Source: Turnera subulata (lineage: Eukaryota; Streptophyta; Magnoliopsida; Malpighiales; Passifloraceae). Taken from it: a DNA stretch of 64,000 nt. The stretch covers positions 142,552-206,551 of the forward strand of contig JAKUCV010001525.1 in NCBI GenBank assembly GCA_028386065.3, read 5' to 3'. Every line of letters starts with the position of its first letter. Positions within the stretch are counted from its first letter, which is position 1. The notes under the pieces were generated by a model, which made no database searches, was not told where the DNA came from, and worked only from the letters and a program-made list of their open reading frames with translations. Positions 11,765 through 22,667 of the stretch are shown piece after piece. The translations under genes were made by a program, and so were the position numbers.

Positions 11765-12122
11765 AACTAAGTTATTAAGTTTCGTTCATTTATGTACTTA
11801 AACTCTTATTTTGTTCAATCATATACCTAATATTATGTTTAATCGTGTACCTTGGTTAGTCTCAGGTGCTGACTAAGCTGGCCGAATGTGGGACCCATTG
11901 ACTTTTTGGGTACATGGCAACTTCAATCATTAGCTACGTGGTAGAAAAAGTCTATGAGTCACACATCCGGACAGTTGAATCAGCACCTGGGACTGACCGA
12001 AATACATAATTGAATATAATTTAAAAATTTGGGTATACAATTGTATACAATTTAAAACTTGAGGTATAAGATAGAACAAAATAAAACTTTAGGTATAAAT
12101 GAAAGAAACCTAATAACTTAGA
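11765..12122. mobile_element. Foldback MITE, about 355 bp
   Basis: The left half (CTAAGTTATTAAGTTTC onward) is mirrored by the right half, which on the other strand starts CTAAGTTATTAGGTTTC. Similarity runs nearly to the centre. No transposase and no clear TSD, so the superfamily is open. Confidence 0.65.
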
Positions 12123-12130
12123 TACTAAAT

Positions 12131-13029
12131 AGGCAAAATTTCATCTAGCACATTTTAATTTTGATGGAGTATCAATTTGGCCATCTAATTATTTGTTTGA
12201 ATATTTTAATAATTTATTTTATCATCTCATCACAATTAAACCATCCTATCTTAAAAAAGCACGCTGTTATACCTCCCTAAAAAAACTATGTTTTGTAGAT
12301 GTATGTTTGAATCTTTTTTTAATATTTTTTTCCTTTAAAAAATTCTAAAATTAGAAGACAATCAGCTCATAAATCCTTTTTACTTCTTTTTCAACAATCC
12401 TTCTCCCTCTCTTCTCCTACCATTCAAAATCAAAATTAATGACCCATAGTCTTTCTCCATCTTTTCCCTTAAGATTCAAAAATCCTTACCATCTAAAAAT
12501 AAAAAACATATATAAAAAATCTTTTTTACTTCTTTTTCAACAATCCTTCTCCCTCTCCTCTTCTACCATTCGAAATCAAAATTAACCACCCATAGTCCTT
12601 CTCCATCTTTTCCCCTAAGATTCAAAAATCTTTACCATCTAAAAATAAAATATATATAAAAAAATCTTTTTTACTTCTTTTTCAACAATCCTTCTCCGCC
12701 CTCTCCTCTTCTACCATTCAAAATCAAAATTAACCACCCGTAGTCCTTCAACATCTTTTCCCTTAAGATTCAAAGATCCTTATCATCCAAAAATAAAATA
12801 TATAAAAAGATTTAAATTTATATTTACAAAACATACTTTTTTTGGAATCTCAAAGTTGCTCACGTGGCAACACTAATGAAGATATAATGACATGTCTTTG
12901 TTTTTTTTAAGGCTGAATGCTTTAATTGTGATGAGCAGTCAAATTAGATTGTTAAAATGTTCAAACAAATAATTAGATGGCCAAATTGATACTCCACTAA
13001 AGCTAGAGTGTATTAAATGAAATTTTGCC
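12131..13029. mobile_element. Non-autonomous DNA transposon with about 110-bp terminal inverted repeats
   Basis: Both ends read AGGCAAAATTTCAT and stay similar for about 110 bp in inverted orientation. TACTAAAT flanks the left end (12123-12130) and the right end (13030-13037), an 8-bp TSD. The centre consists of a threefold tandem repeat (see 12378-12815). No coding. Long inverted repeats suggest a Mutator-like foldback element; the 8-bp TSD would also allow hAT. Confidence 0.75.
12378..12815 (+). repeat. Three tandem copies of a roughly 145-bp unit
   Basis: CTTTTTCAACAATCCTTCTC recurs at about 12385, 12532 and 12676, giving periods of about 147 and 144 bp. The units are pyrimidine-rich and well conserved with each other. 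They form the core of the transposon at 12131-13029. Confidence 0.85.
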
Positions 13030-13037
13030 TACTAAAT

Positions 13038-14010
13038 ATGTAAAAAATACTTTATATATAATCTATTTGGTTTTGTAAAGACCTGGAATGCTTGCACATA
13101 GCTTGAGAATAATCACATGAAATATTTGTTGCAGGCACGACTTGTTTTCCGTTAGATTACCTAAAATTAATTATGAAAAGCTATTTGTATTTCCAAAACA
13201 TATATTTATCTTGAAATAATATAGAATATTAAAAGTTTAAAAAGATACTACATGGTGTTACAATAATATAATATAGTAGTGCAGTCATAATTGATATACA
13301 ATCCATTTTAAAGCTTAATAACATAATTATGATAAAGGTTTCCATTTTTAAAATTTTATTTTTGGGGAAATATTCTTATTAAATTCTTTTTGAAAGATTT
13401 CCTTTCTTTCTTATATAGAAAATATTTGTTCAAGGTTCCTTTTAAAAGAATTAATTTAACGTACGTAAGGGCACATTTTCTCGGTAGACTGATACATCCA
13501 TTATATAAGAGATTCCAACTAAAATTTGTGATTTGTATTCTCTTCATGCACACTCAGTTTTATTTGTGATGTGAGGACTTTAGAGACCTAAATGTTAAGT
13601 CTTATTCTATAAAAGACTAGGTATAAGTTGTAAGTATGATCTTAAAAAAACTTGAGTGTAGGTTTCAATTCTAATCTTATAAAAGACTTAGGTATAAGTT
13701 GCAAACTTGATCATACAAATTGTATATCGTTTGGGCTTCATGCTACTTCTTAACTAATTTTGGACCAAAACATAATTAACATATATTCTTTTAGAAATTT
13801 AGTACGCTATTTTATTTTACAGGCCTTAACTTTAGCATTTTACCATAGCCTTTCATTATTTGTTCGAACAAATTGACAAATTGACCACTTCATTACCTCA
13901 GCGCCTGCATGAGGCTAGCTCATGGTGGAATGTACAAAGACAAAATAACAAAGTTTTGCTAGCTGTTATTGCCAAAGTTTTGCTAGCTGCGACATCCTCA
14001 ACCAAAGTCT
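13038..14010. other. Intergenic, no gene recognised
   Basis: AT-rich. A phrase with TATAAAAGACT and GGTATAAGTTG occurs twice (about 13605 and 13678). CAAAGTTTTGCTAGCTG occurs twice at 13951-14000, just before the copia fragment. Nothing else. Confidence 0.5.
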
Positions 14011-14013
14011 TCT

Positions 14014-16557
14014 AATTTATACCTAATGCAAGGTTCCATTGCTCATGGTTCTGTGAACTTGGTTGAAAGTGATAGCACTTCAGAGTTATGGCATAAAAGA
14101 CTCAGTCATATGAGTGAAAAGGGGATGAATTGTTTGGCCAAGAAGAATTTGCTTTCTGGAGTAAAAGCAGTGAGACTGAACAAGTGTGTTCATTGCTTGG
14201 CTGGGAAGCAGAAAAGAGTTTTTTTCAAAAGTCATCCTCCTTCCAGAAAGCCAGATTTGCTGGAGTTGATACATTCTGATGTGTGTGGTCCTTTGAAGGT
14301 CAAGTCACATGGTGGTGCACTTTATTTTGTGACTTTTATTGATGACCATTCAAGGAAGCTCTGGGTTTATACCTTGAAGACCAAAGATCAGGTATTTGAT
14401 AAATTCAGAGAATTTCAGGCCTTGGTTGAAAGACAAACAAGCAAGAAGATCAAATGCATTNNNNNNNNNNNNNNNNNNNNNNNNNNNNNNNNNNNNNNNN
14501 NNNNNNNNNNNNNNNNNNNNNNNNNNNNNNNNNNNNNNNNNNNNNNNNNNNNNNNNNNNNNNNNNNNNNNNNNNNNNNNNNNNNNNNNNNNNNNNNNNNN
14601 NNNNNNNNNNNNNNNNNNNNNNNNNNNNNNNNNNNNNNNNNNNNNNNNNNNNNNNNNNNNNNNNNNNNNNNNNNNNNNNNNNNNNNNNNNNNNNNNNNNN
14701 NNNNNNNNNNNNNNNNNNNNNNNNNNNNNNNNNNNNNNNNNNNNNNNNNNNNNNNNNNNNNNNNNNNNNNNNNNNNNNNNNNNNNNNNNNNNNNNNNNNN
14801 NNNNNNNNNNNNNNNNNNNNNNNNNNNNNNNNNNNNNNNNNNNNNNNNNNNNNNNNNNNNNNNNNNNNNNNNNNNNNNNNNNNNNNNNNNNNNNNNNNNN
14901 NNNNNNNNNNNNNNNNNNNNNNNNNNNNNNNNNNNNNNNNNNNNNNNNNNNNNNNNNNNNNNNNNNNNNNNNNNNNNNNNNNNNNNNNNNNNNNNNNNNN
15001 NNNNNNNNNNNNNNNNNNNNNNNNNNNNNNNNNNNNNNNNNNNNNNNNNNNNNNAAGGATGAGATGAAATCCTTACATGACAATCATACCTTTGATTTGG
15101 TTAAGTTACCTACAAATAAAAGAGCTTTGAAGAATCGGTGGGTTTTTAGAGTAAAGCACGAAAGTGGTGTTACTACTCCACGATATAAAGCCAGGTTAGT
15201 TGTGAAGGGCTTTAGCCAGAAGAAAGGTATAGACTTTGAAGAAATTTTCTCTCCAGTTGTAAAGATGTCCTCTATCAGAGTTGTTTTAGGATTGGCAGCA
15301 TGTCTTGATCTTGAGGTTGAACAGATGGATGTAAAGACAACTTTTCTTCATGGTGATTTGGAAGAAGAATTATACATGGAGCAGCCAGAAGGATTCAAAG
15401 TCAAAGGTAAAGAGAATTTTGTTTGCAGGTTGAGGAAGAGTTTATATGGCTTGAAGCAAGCTCCTAGGCAATGGTACAGAAAAATTGATTCTGTTATGAA
15501 AGAGCAAGGTTTCAAGAAGACCTCTTCTGATCATTGTGTTTTTGTGCAAAAATTCTCTGATGATGACTTTGTTATTTTGTTGCTCTATGTTGATGATATG
15601 CTTATTGTTGGTAAGAATGCTTCTCGAATTGACAAGTTGAAATAAGAGTTAAGCAAGTCTTTTGCCATGAAAGACTTAGGACCAACAAAGCAGATTCTTG
15701 GGATAAGGATTATTCGTGATAGAGCAGCAAGGAAGTTATGGCTATCACAAAAAAGCTACATTGAAAAGATGGTCCAAAGATTCAAAATGGATAAAGCAAA
15801 AGTGGTAGGTACACCCCTTGCTGTGCATCTTAAGTTGAGTAAGAAGCAGTGTCCGTCTTGTGAGCAAGAGAAGGACGATATGTCACGGATTCCTTATTCA
15901 TCTGCAGTAGGCAGTTTGATGTATGCAATGGTTTGCACAAGACCTGATATTGCTCATGCAGTTGGTACAGTTAGTAGATTTCTTTCTAATCCAGGGAGAG
16001 AGCATTGGAATGCTGTGAAGTGGATTATGCGGTATCTTTGTGGTACTTCTAATCTTAATCTTTGTTTTGGAACAGGGAAGCCTACTTTAATGGGTTACAC
16101 TGATTCTGATATGGCTGGAGATTTAGATACTAGAAAATCTACTTCAGGTTATCTGATTACCTTTGCAGGGGGAGCAGTTGCTTGGCAATCTAGATTGCAG
16201 AAGTGTATTGCTTTGTCTACTACTGAAGCAGAATTTATAGCATCCGTTGAAGCAAGTAAAGAGATGTTGTGGATGAAGAGGTTTGTGCAAGAGCTTGGTT
16301 TTACACAACAGAGGTATGTGTTGCATTGTGACAGTCAGAGTGCCATTCATCTTAGTAAGAACTCTACTTTTCATGGAAGGTCTAAACATATTGATGTTAG
16401 ATGTCATTGGATTAGAGATGTTTTGGATTCTAAGCTACTTGAGCTTGAGAAGATACATACAGATGATAATGGTGCTGACATGATGACAAAAGCTCTGCCG
16501 AAGAAGAAGTTTGAAGATTGTTGTTCAGTCGCCGGCATGGCGATTTCCTCCACCTAG
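14014..16557 (+). mobile_element. Tnt1-like Ty1/copia pol, 5'-truncated, with one in-frame stop
   Basis: Domains in order: GAG-pre-integrase (ELWHKRLSHMSEKG, with the zinc-finger pair HC..C around 14195), integrase core start (HSDVCGPL, FIDDHS), an assembly gap (14461-15054), reverse transcriptase (RWVFRVKH, VKMSSIR, MDVKTTFLHG, LYVDDML at about 15586), then RNase H (TDSDMAGD, ALSTTEAEF, DSQSAI, GRSKHIDVR). A single TAA at 15643-15645 interrupts the frame after LYVDDML; the frame resumes at once, so this is a point nonsense change. The 5' LTR, gag and protease are missing, so the copy cannot move by itself. Family knowledge places it in the Tork lineage with tobacco Tnt1. Confidence 0.95.
14461..15054. 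other. Assembly gap (594 N)
   Basis: The unknown bases sit in the middle of the copia pol region, between integrase and reverse transcriptase. 594 is a multiple of three, so the frame appears continuous, but a full Tnt1-type element would need roughly 100 more codons here; the gap size is probably nominal or the element has a deletion. Confidence 0.99.
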
Positions 16558-16574
16558 TCGGGAAGGGGGAGAAT

Positions 16575-17280
16575 TGTTGGGTTTTTGGGTTTCCCTCCTA
16601 TGTGGAAAATAGCCCAATATGGATTGGCCCATCTTTAGAACCCACTATACTTGGTATATATATTATACTAAGTCTGAAAATAGGTTTAGGTTTTCAGAAA
16701 ACACTATAGATAAGAAGTTTTTCGTTATCAGAGAAAGTTCAGGTTTTGCGGCAACTTTTTTCTATTCTGTCCAGCTTTGTTCAAAGCCACGTTCCCGTTT
16801 CGTTAACCGTTGGATCAAGCTGAAATTTTGTCAGGAGATTCCAGACACGTTCATCTACAATTTGAACGGTGGAGATCGAATTTGGCGTTGTGGAGTTGTT
16901 ACTTTGGGAGGTCGTAATTCAGCTGCAGCTTTTGGTGAATTTCTCTATAACTCTTCTTATTCTTTGTTGTAGTGTTGTTATCTACACTCTCTTATTTGGT
17001 GGTGCTGTTAGTACCTTTTGGAGGGAGGTTTTTGTAAGATACTTTTAATATAGTGGAGTTGATTTGATGGACCTTGGGTCCCGTGGTTTTTACTCTTCGA
17101 TTTGAAGGGGTTTTCCATGTAAAAATTTGGTGTCTCTTGTGGTTTTTGATTGGTTTGCTTGTTGATATTATTTTGCTGCAATTTGCTTGCTTCCTTGGTA
17201 TTCAGTTGATAGGGAAGTTTGTTGGATAATTTGATATCTATTTCGCTGCGTATACTGTTATCCGGGTTTACTTCCCAACA
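16575..17280 (+). repeat. 3' LTR of the Tnt1-like copia element, 706 bp
   Basis: Starts TGTTGGG and ends CCCAACA, a perfect 7-bp inverted pair, and follows a purine tract GGAAGGGGGAGAA at 16561-16573. It contains a possible TATA (GTATATATATTATAC, about 16651). No matching 5' LTR is present left of 14014, so no TSD can be tested. Confidence 0.9.
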
Positions 17281-18209
17281 CTATTAACCAAAATGAAACT
17301 ATACAAAAGTTAGAGGCCCTATATTAAAATTAATATATACAAACTAAAAATATAAAAAACATAATAACCAATCACATAATTAATATTTTTAACAAAAATA
17401 ATATAGTTTTATATTTGTTTGGTTGATACAGAAAATTCATTGTAGGAATGATTTGATTCCACTTTTAGTAGCTTTTTAAATTTTATACAGTTAGACTACT
17501 CAAAATTTAATTTAACAAAGTTATTATTAGTCTTGGTGATAATATTTTTCCTTTAATAATCTAAATGTAGAAAATTTATGTTTATTATTCAATGTAAAAT
17601 AATTCAAAAAAATATAAATGATGTTACCTCGAAATCTATGGCCATATTATTTAATTAAATAATAGTAAACAAGGTTATTTTTAAATTAAAATACTAAATA
17701 TCAAAATGAGAATTCTAATTGTTGTTAAAAATATTTATGTTAACATTTTTATTGGTGTGCTTTGGCTAGATTTTATTTTATATACCTCATCATTTTGACT
17801 ATTTAACTTTTGTATGATTTCACTTCTGCCATAGTTGTGTGAAAACCAAGTCGTTTGAAAATTACACCTACACACATGAGGCCAATGTTACACACTATGA
17901 TGAAGTCCCCAATTTAATATTTTTACGAAAGTGTTATAGATACCAATTTGTTCGAATATAAAAGATAGTTGAAGTGGTAAAATGATAATGATAAGACGTG
18001 TAAAATGAAATTTAGAGGATTTAATATCTCCTTTTCCCATGACCTACAACAAGTTGATTCTAATTTCTGATTATATATAAATTTATAACTTGAGGGCTAT
18101 TCTAGGTTAACTAAAAACATTTTAATAACTAGTAAACACGAACACTAACCTCTGTATACACGAAGCAAATCAAAATACACTTATTAACATTTGTATAGTA
18201 GGACAATTG
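17281..18209. other. Intergenic, nothing recognised
   Basis: Very AT-rich; only short open frames. Confidence 0.5.
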
Positions 18210-18614
18210 TGTCACGACCTAAGAAGCTCAAGGCACACATGGTTTTTATTTGGACTTGATGGTGCTCTTGGTGGTTGTCAGATTATTCTTGTTGAGCTTA
18301 AGCTGACCATTTAGAGATTTAATAGGAGTAGATATGTAGAGAAACCTAATCATAATAGGAATCTTTTACTTATTAAGTAAGTAGGAGAGTGCTTTACGGT
18401 ATCTTTATAAATAGGATGCCTGGGGAAGTTGTTGTGCGTGTATTGTTGCTAAGGGTTTGTTTAATAATAACAACGAGTTTTCTCCCATATCTTGTCTTTC
18501 ATATAATGCTTTTTTTCTCTTTTGTGTGTGTTCATGTCTAATTGTTTAGGTTGATAAGCTAAAGGCCTGGACCGCACAACCTATTGTGCTGCACAAGTCT
18601 CTGTGCCCGTGACA
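18210..18614 (+). repeat. 5' LTR of the Ty3/gypsy element, 405 bp
   Basis: Starts TGTCACG and ends CGTGACA (perfect inverted ends). Two bases later the primer-binding site TGGTATCGAATC (18617) resembles the initiator-Met tRNA complement. A TATA-like TTTATAAATAGG lies at about 18402. Confidence 0.9.
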
Positions 18615-20790
18615 AGTGGTATCGAATCACCAAGTTTTCTTCTCGGGGAAGATCAATACTTGGGGGCTTGTCGATTTTGTTGTGGTGTGCTAGTCGACTT
18701 TGTGGCTTATGCAAGAAGATCTTTGCGAGCGAAAGAAGCTTGTTTGCCGAAGACTCCTAATCTTCTACACTAGTCACCTCAGGTAGGAACAAAGTTGGAG
18801 GTGCGGAAGCATTGCCAGACGAGTAGGGGTTGCCGACTCAGGTTTGCTTTTATATAAATAAAAGTCGACTACTGTGTTGGTGGATTTGCGAATCGTTTTC
18901 TATGGTTGCCGATTGTGGTCGTTCATGAACTCAAAGTAAATCCAAACATCGCTACCCGACGGGTCACACAGCACAATTCCTTCGGGGTCGCCTATCTAGG
19001 GATGGTTGGACAAACTCGAGGAGAACATCAACAAGTGTGAAGCGAACTACAATGGTGTGAACACGTAGTTCACAGAGCTACAGTCCAGTGTGACACTATT
19101 TTTATCGAAGATGGTCGAGAAGTTTGAGGGTATACGGTCAATGCGGGACAGTGTTCGCTTATGTAAACAACAACTAGCCACGATGGATTGTAGTGTGCCT
19201 CCTCAATAGCAAGAGATGCTGCCCAAGGTTGATATTTCGAAACCAAAGCATATGAAGGGACACGGACAACAAAGGTAGTGGACGTCTTTTTGTTTAACTG
19301 TGAAGAATACTTTGATTTTCTGAAGATCACAAATGATGAGCAAAAGGTGAAGATAGCCGGGAGGTACATTGCATATTATGCAGTCTTGTGGTGTCGACGA
19401 GTATCCACCAGTGATGGGTTTAGGATTGGACGTGGGAGCCCCTTAAGCAGGAAGGCATAGCCAATTCTATCCAAAGTTTACAAAGAGGGAAGCATGAGAT
19501 AGGTTGTGGGACCTAAAGCACACATATAAAATCAGGTAATACATTAAGGAGTTTCAGGATTTGGCAGTTGAAACTCCATTTATGTCGGAGGAAGTGGACC
19601 CTCAGAGGTGGGCATGAGCTAAAATCGATGATTGACACGCGACGATCCTAAAAGAATCTCTTCGCATGACTGAGTCACTAACAGAGTATGGGAAGGAGAG
19701 ACAATCGAATTATTTTTAGGAGTACAAGACATGTGGTGAAAGGAAGGCCAAGCCTACGAGTTCCACACCCAAGAAGGAAGAGAAGAAGCCCACAGGCAAG
19801 TTTAAAAGTAGAAAATCAGGGGAGCTGAAGTGTTACTTTTGCCAAGGGCCACAGAAAAACAAGCTGATTGCATTACAAAAGCAACATGCCGATAACGACG
19901 ATGGGGATGATGAAGTCAAGATGGGGTCAATTTAGATCCTAAACATAGTAAAATTTTAGAAGCCTGAGTCGAAGGAGGGTCGTATGTACACGATTGTGTG
20001 CATAAGGAAATATGAATGTAAAGCTCTTCTTGATACTGGCACTGCTCACAATTTTCTTTCAGGTATAGAAGCAAAAAATCTTGGTATTACCATTACGAAG
20101 GAATTAAGCACCACGAAAGCCGATAATGCAGCTGCCCAACCGATCCTAAGAATGCCGAGAGGCGTGGAGATCAACTTGAAGACTGGCATGAAAAGATCGA
20201 GTTGACAATCGGTCCTTCTATATCACTACCCGATGATCATAGGGATGGAATTCCTTGAGAAGCACAATGCCACAATCTTTATTGGTTTTAGTCAGATTCA
20301 CTTGGCGCGGAGTACAAGCACATGTGTGGTGCCTACTAAACATGAGGAGAGGAAGCTGAAGAAGCAAATTTCCACACTATTGTTGGTGCATGGGTTCAAG
20401 TGAGACAAGCCTACTTTTCTTATGCAGGTGAAGTGCATGGAGGGACAACATATAGATGTTCCAAGTGAAGCCAAGAAGATACTAGAAGAGTTCTTGGATG
20501 TGATGCCCAGTTCATTGCCAAATAATTTGCTGCCGAGGTGAGAGGTAGATCATGCAAATGAACTAGAAGCTGGTGCAAAATCACCAGCGAAAGCAACTTA
20601 CTGAATGGCGCCTCTTGAGCTTGAGGAGTTGAGGAAGCAATTAAAGGAGCTATTGGATGCCGGATTATTCAGCTGCCCAAAGCACCTTATGGAATGCCCG
20701 TGCTCTTTTAAAGAAACACGATGGATCTCTGCGATTATGGATCGACTACCGCACATTCGACAAGATTATAGTGAAAAACAAGTATCCGAT

Positions 20791-21543
20791 TGTGAACACC
20801 CAAATTTGACCCACGAATTTTTCACAAAGTTTAGGTTTTAAACATATTTGAACTTAGGGTTAATGAGATGATTTGATCCTAGGAGTAAGACACGTTAAGA
20901 ATTTATCTTAGTGGAAACAATGCATTTTAGTAATTTGAGCCTTTGTATATTGGACTACTAGGATTAGTGAGATGATTTAATCTTAGGACAAAATATATAA
21001 TAAGGTTTATTTACACTGAAATATATTTATTTCATTACTTGGGCCTCTTATCTATCTTTAATCCAATTTTAGTGAGATGATTTATCTTTGAAATTAAGGA
21101 TGGATTTGAGAGCCCAAGTTAATTGATTCTCTAGAGTTTAGTCAGCCCATAAACATTTTACTTGCAGACTAATTTTGGTTCTGATTTTCATGGAAAATCA
21201 GAATCAAATCTCCATTTAATTGGTAAAGGTGTTTTTGGTATGATTTTGCTTAAAATGGGTGTTAATGTATTATGGAATGATTTAGAGGAGTAGTAATCAA
21301 GTAATTGATTGATTCTGGGTTGATTAGGGGTTGATTATGCGGTAGGATCAAATCACGGTTGAATTAGGGGGATTGGGGGTTCGAAAATGGAAAGAACGAG
21401 TGACACGCAGGGTGACCGGTGGTCCTCTCGCGACGACCGCCAACACCCTCACATGACCGCCGACATTGGCAGCTGAATAATGTCGAAGAAGGTGTAAGGA
21501 AATAGGTGAATAGGCCCAAGTGATTTTGGGTCAGGTATTCATA
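20791..21543. repeat. Solo LTR inside gypsy RT, 753 bp
   Basis: The insert starts TGTGAACACC and ends GGTATTCATA (imperfect inverted ends) and is flanked by a perfect 5-bp TSD CCGAT (20786-20790 and 21544-21548). Removing it restores the gypsy RT reading order. It carries no coding. The start resembles Tat-type LTRs, an inference. Confidence 0.85.
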
Positions 21544-21825
21544 CCGATCCCGAGGATAGCAGAATTATTCGACCAGTTGGGAGATGTGCAGTGGTTCACT
21601 AAACTCTATTTGAGATCGGGTTATTGGCAGGTTCGTATTGCTGAAGGGGATGAACACTAGACTGCATGTGTGATGAAGTATCGTTCATTTGAGTTTTTAA
21701 TCATATCTATTGGACTAACAAACGCTTCTTCTACTTTCTGTATGTTGATAAATAAGGTGTTAGCCCCGTTTCTGGATCAATTTGTGGTGGTCTATTTGGA
21801 TGACATAGTGATATATAGCAAGACA

Positions 21826-21865
21826 CTTGAGGAGCATCTCAATCACTTGAGGAGCATCTCAATCA
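21826..21865 (+). repeat. 20-bp tandem duplication in gypsy RT
   Basis: The unit beginning CTTGAGGAGCATC is present twice back to back. Twenty bases is not a multiple of three, so it shifts the RT frame right after the YLDD motif. Confidence 0.95.
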
Positions 21866-22667
21866 CTTGAGGCAAGTGTTTCAGGCTTTGTGTGACAGTG
21901 AGCTGTACGTGAAGGAGAAGTGTGCTTTTCTGTAACGAGAAATTGCATTCTTGGATCACATCATCGAGGGTGGTAAGCTGAAGGATAGAGACTAGACATG
22001 GGATGTGAAGTACCAAGGTGTATTCAAGAGACTGAAGGCAGTTGTTGTGGAAGAGCCATTGTTACAGTTGCCTAGTAGTGAGAAGGTTTTGTTATGTATA
22101 CACTGACACTTTGCATTTTGCTATTGTTGGTGTTTTGATGCTGGATGGCAATCCTATTGCCTATGAATCATGCAAGCTGAATGACACGGAGAAGAGGTAC
22201 ATGGTGTAGAAGAAAGAGATGTCTACCATAGTACATTGCCTACGAGTGTGGTGTCATTACTTGCTTGGTTCGAGGTTTGCTGTTTTTACGAACAATGTGG
22301 GACGAGTTACTTTCTCATGCAAAAGAATCCCAGTCCGAAACAAGCACGGTGGCATGATTTTTCTTGCAGAGTTTGACTTTTCTATAGAGTATAAGGCAGG
22401 GAAGACAAATTTTGGTGTTAATGATGCTCTTAACAGGAAAGTTGAACTTACTTTTATGGTGGTGTGTCCGGTTTCCAACAAGAAGCAGCGAATTGAAGAT
22501 GGATTCAAGCATGATCCCTATACTAAAAAATTTCCATGCAAGGGGAGACATGCAGTTTTGGGTAGATAAAGGATTGTTGCTCACTAAGGGGAATCGGGTG
22601 TACGTCCCCAAACATGGAAGTTTATGCAACGAGGTGCTGAAGGAATGCCACGACTTCAAATGGATGG

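Noticed and set aside
11350..12815. CRISPR-like repeat array
   Set aside because: Repeats are direct tandems without unique spacers, in a plant genome.
14396..15083. Frames made mostly of X
   Set aside because: They span the assembly gap and carry no information beyond the copia frame.
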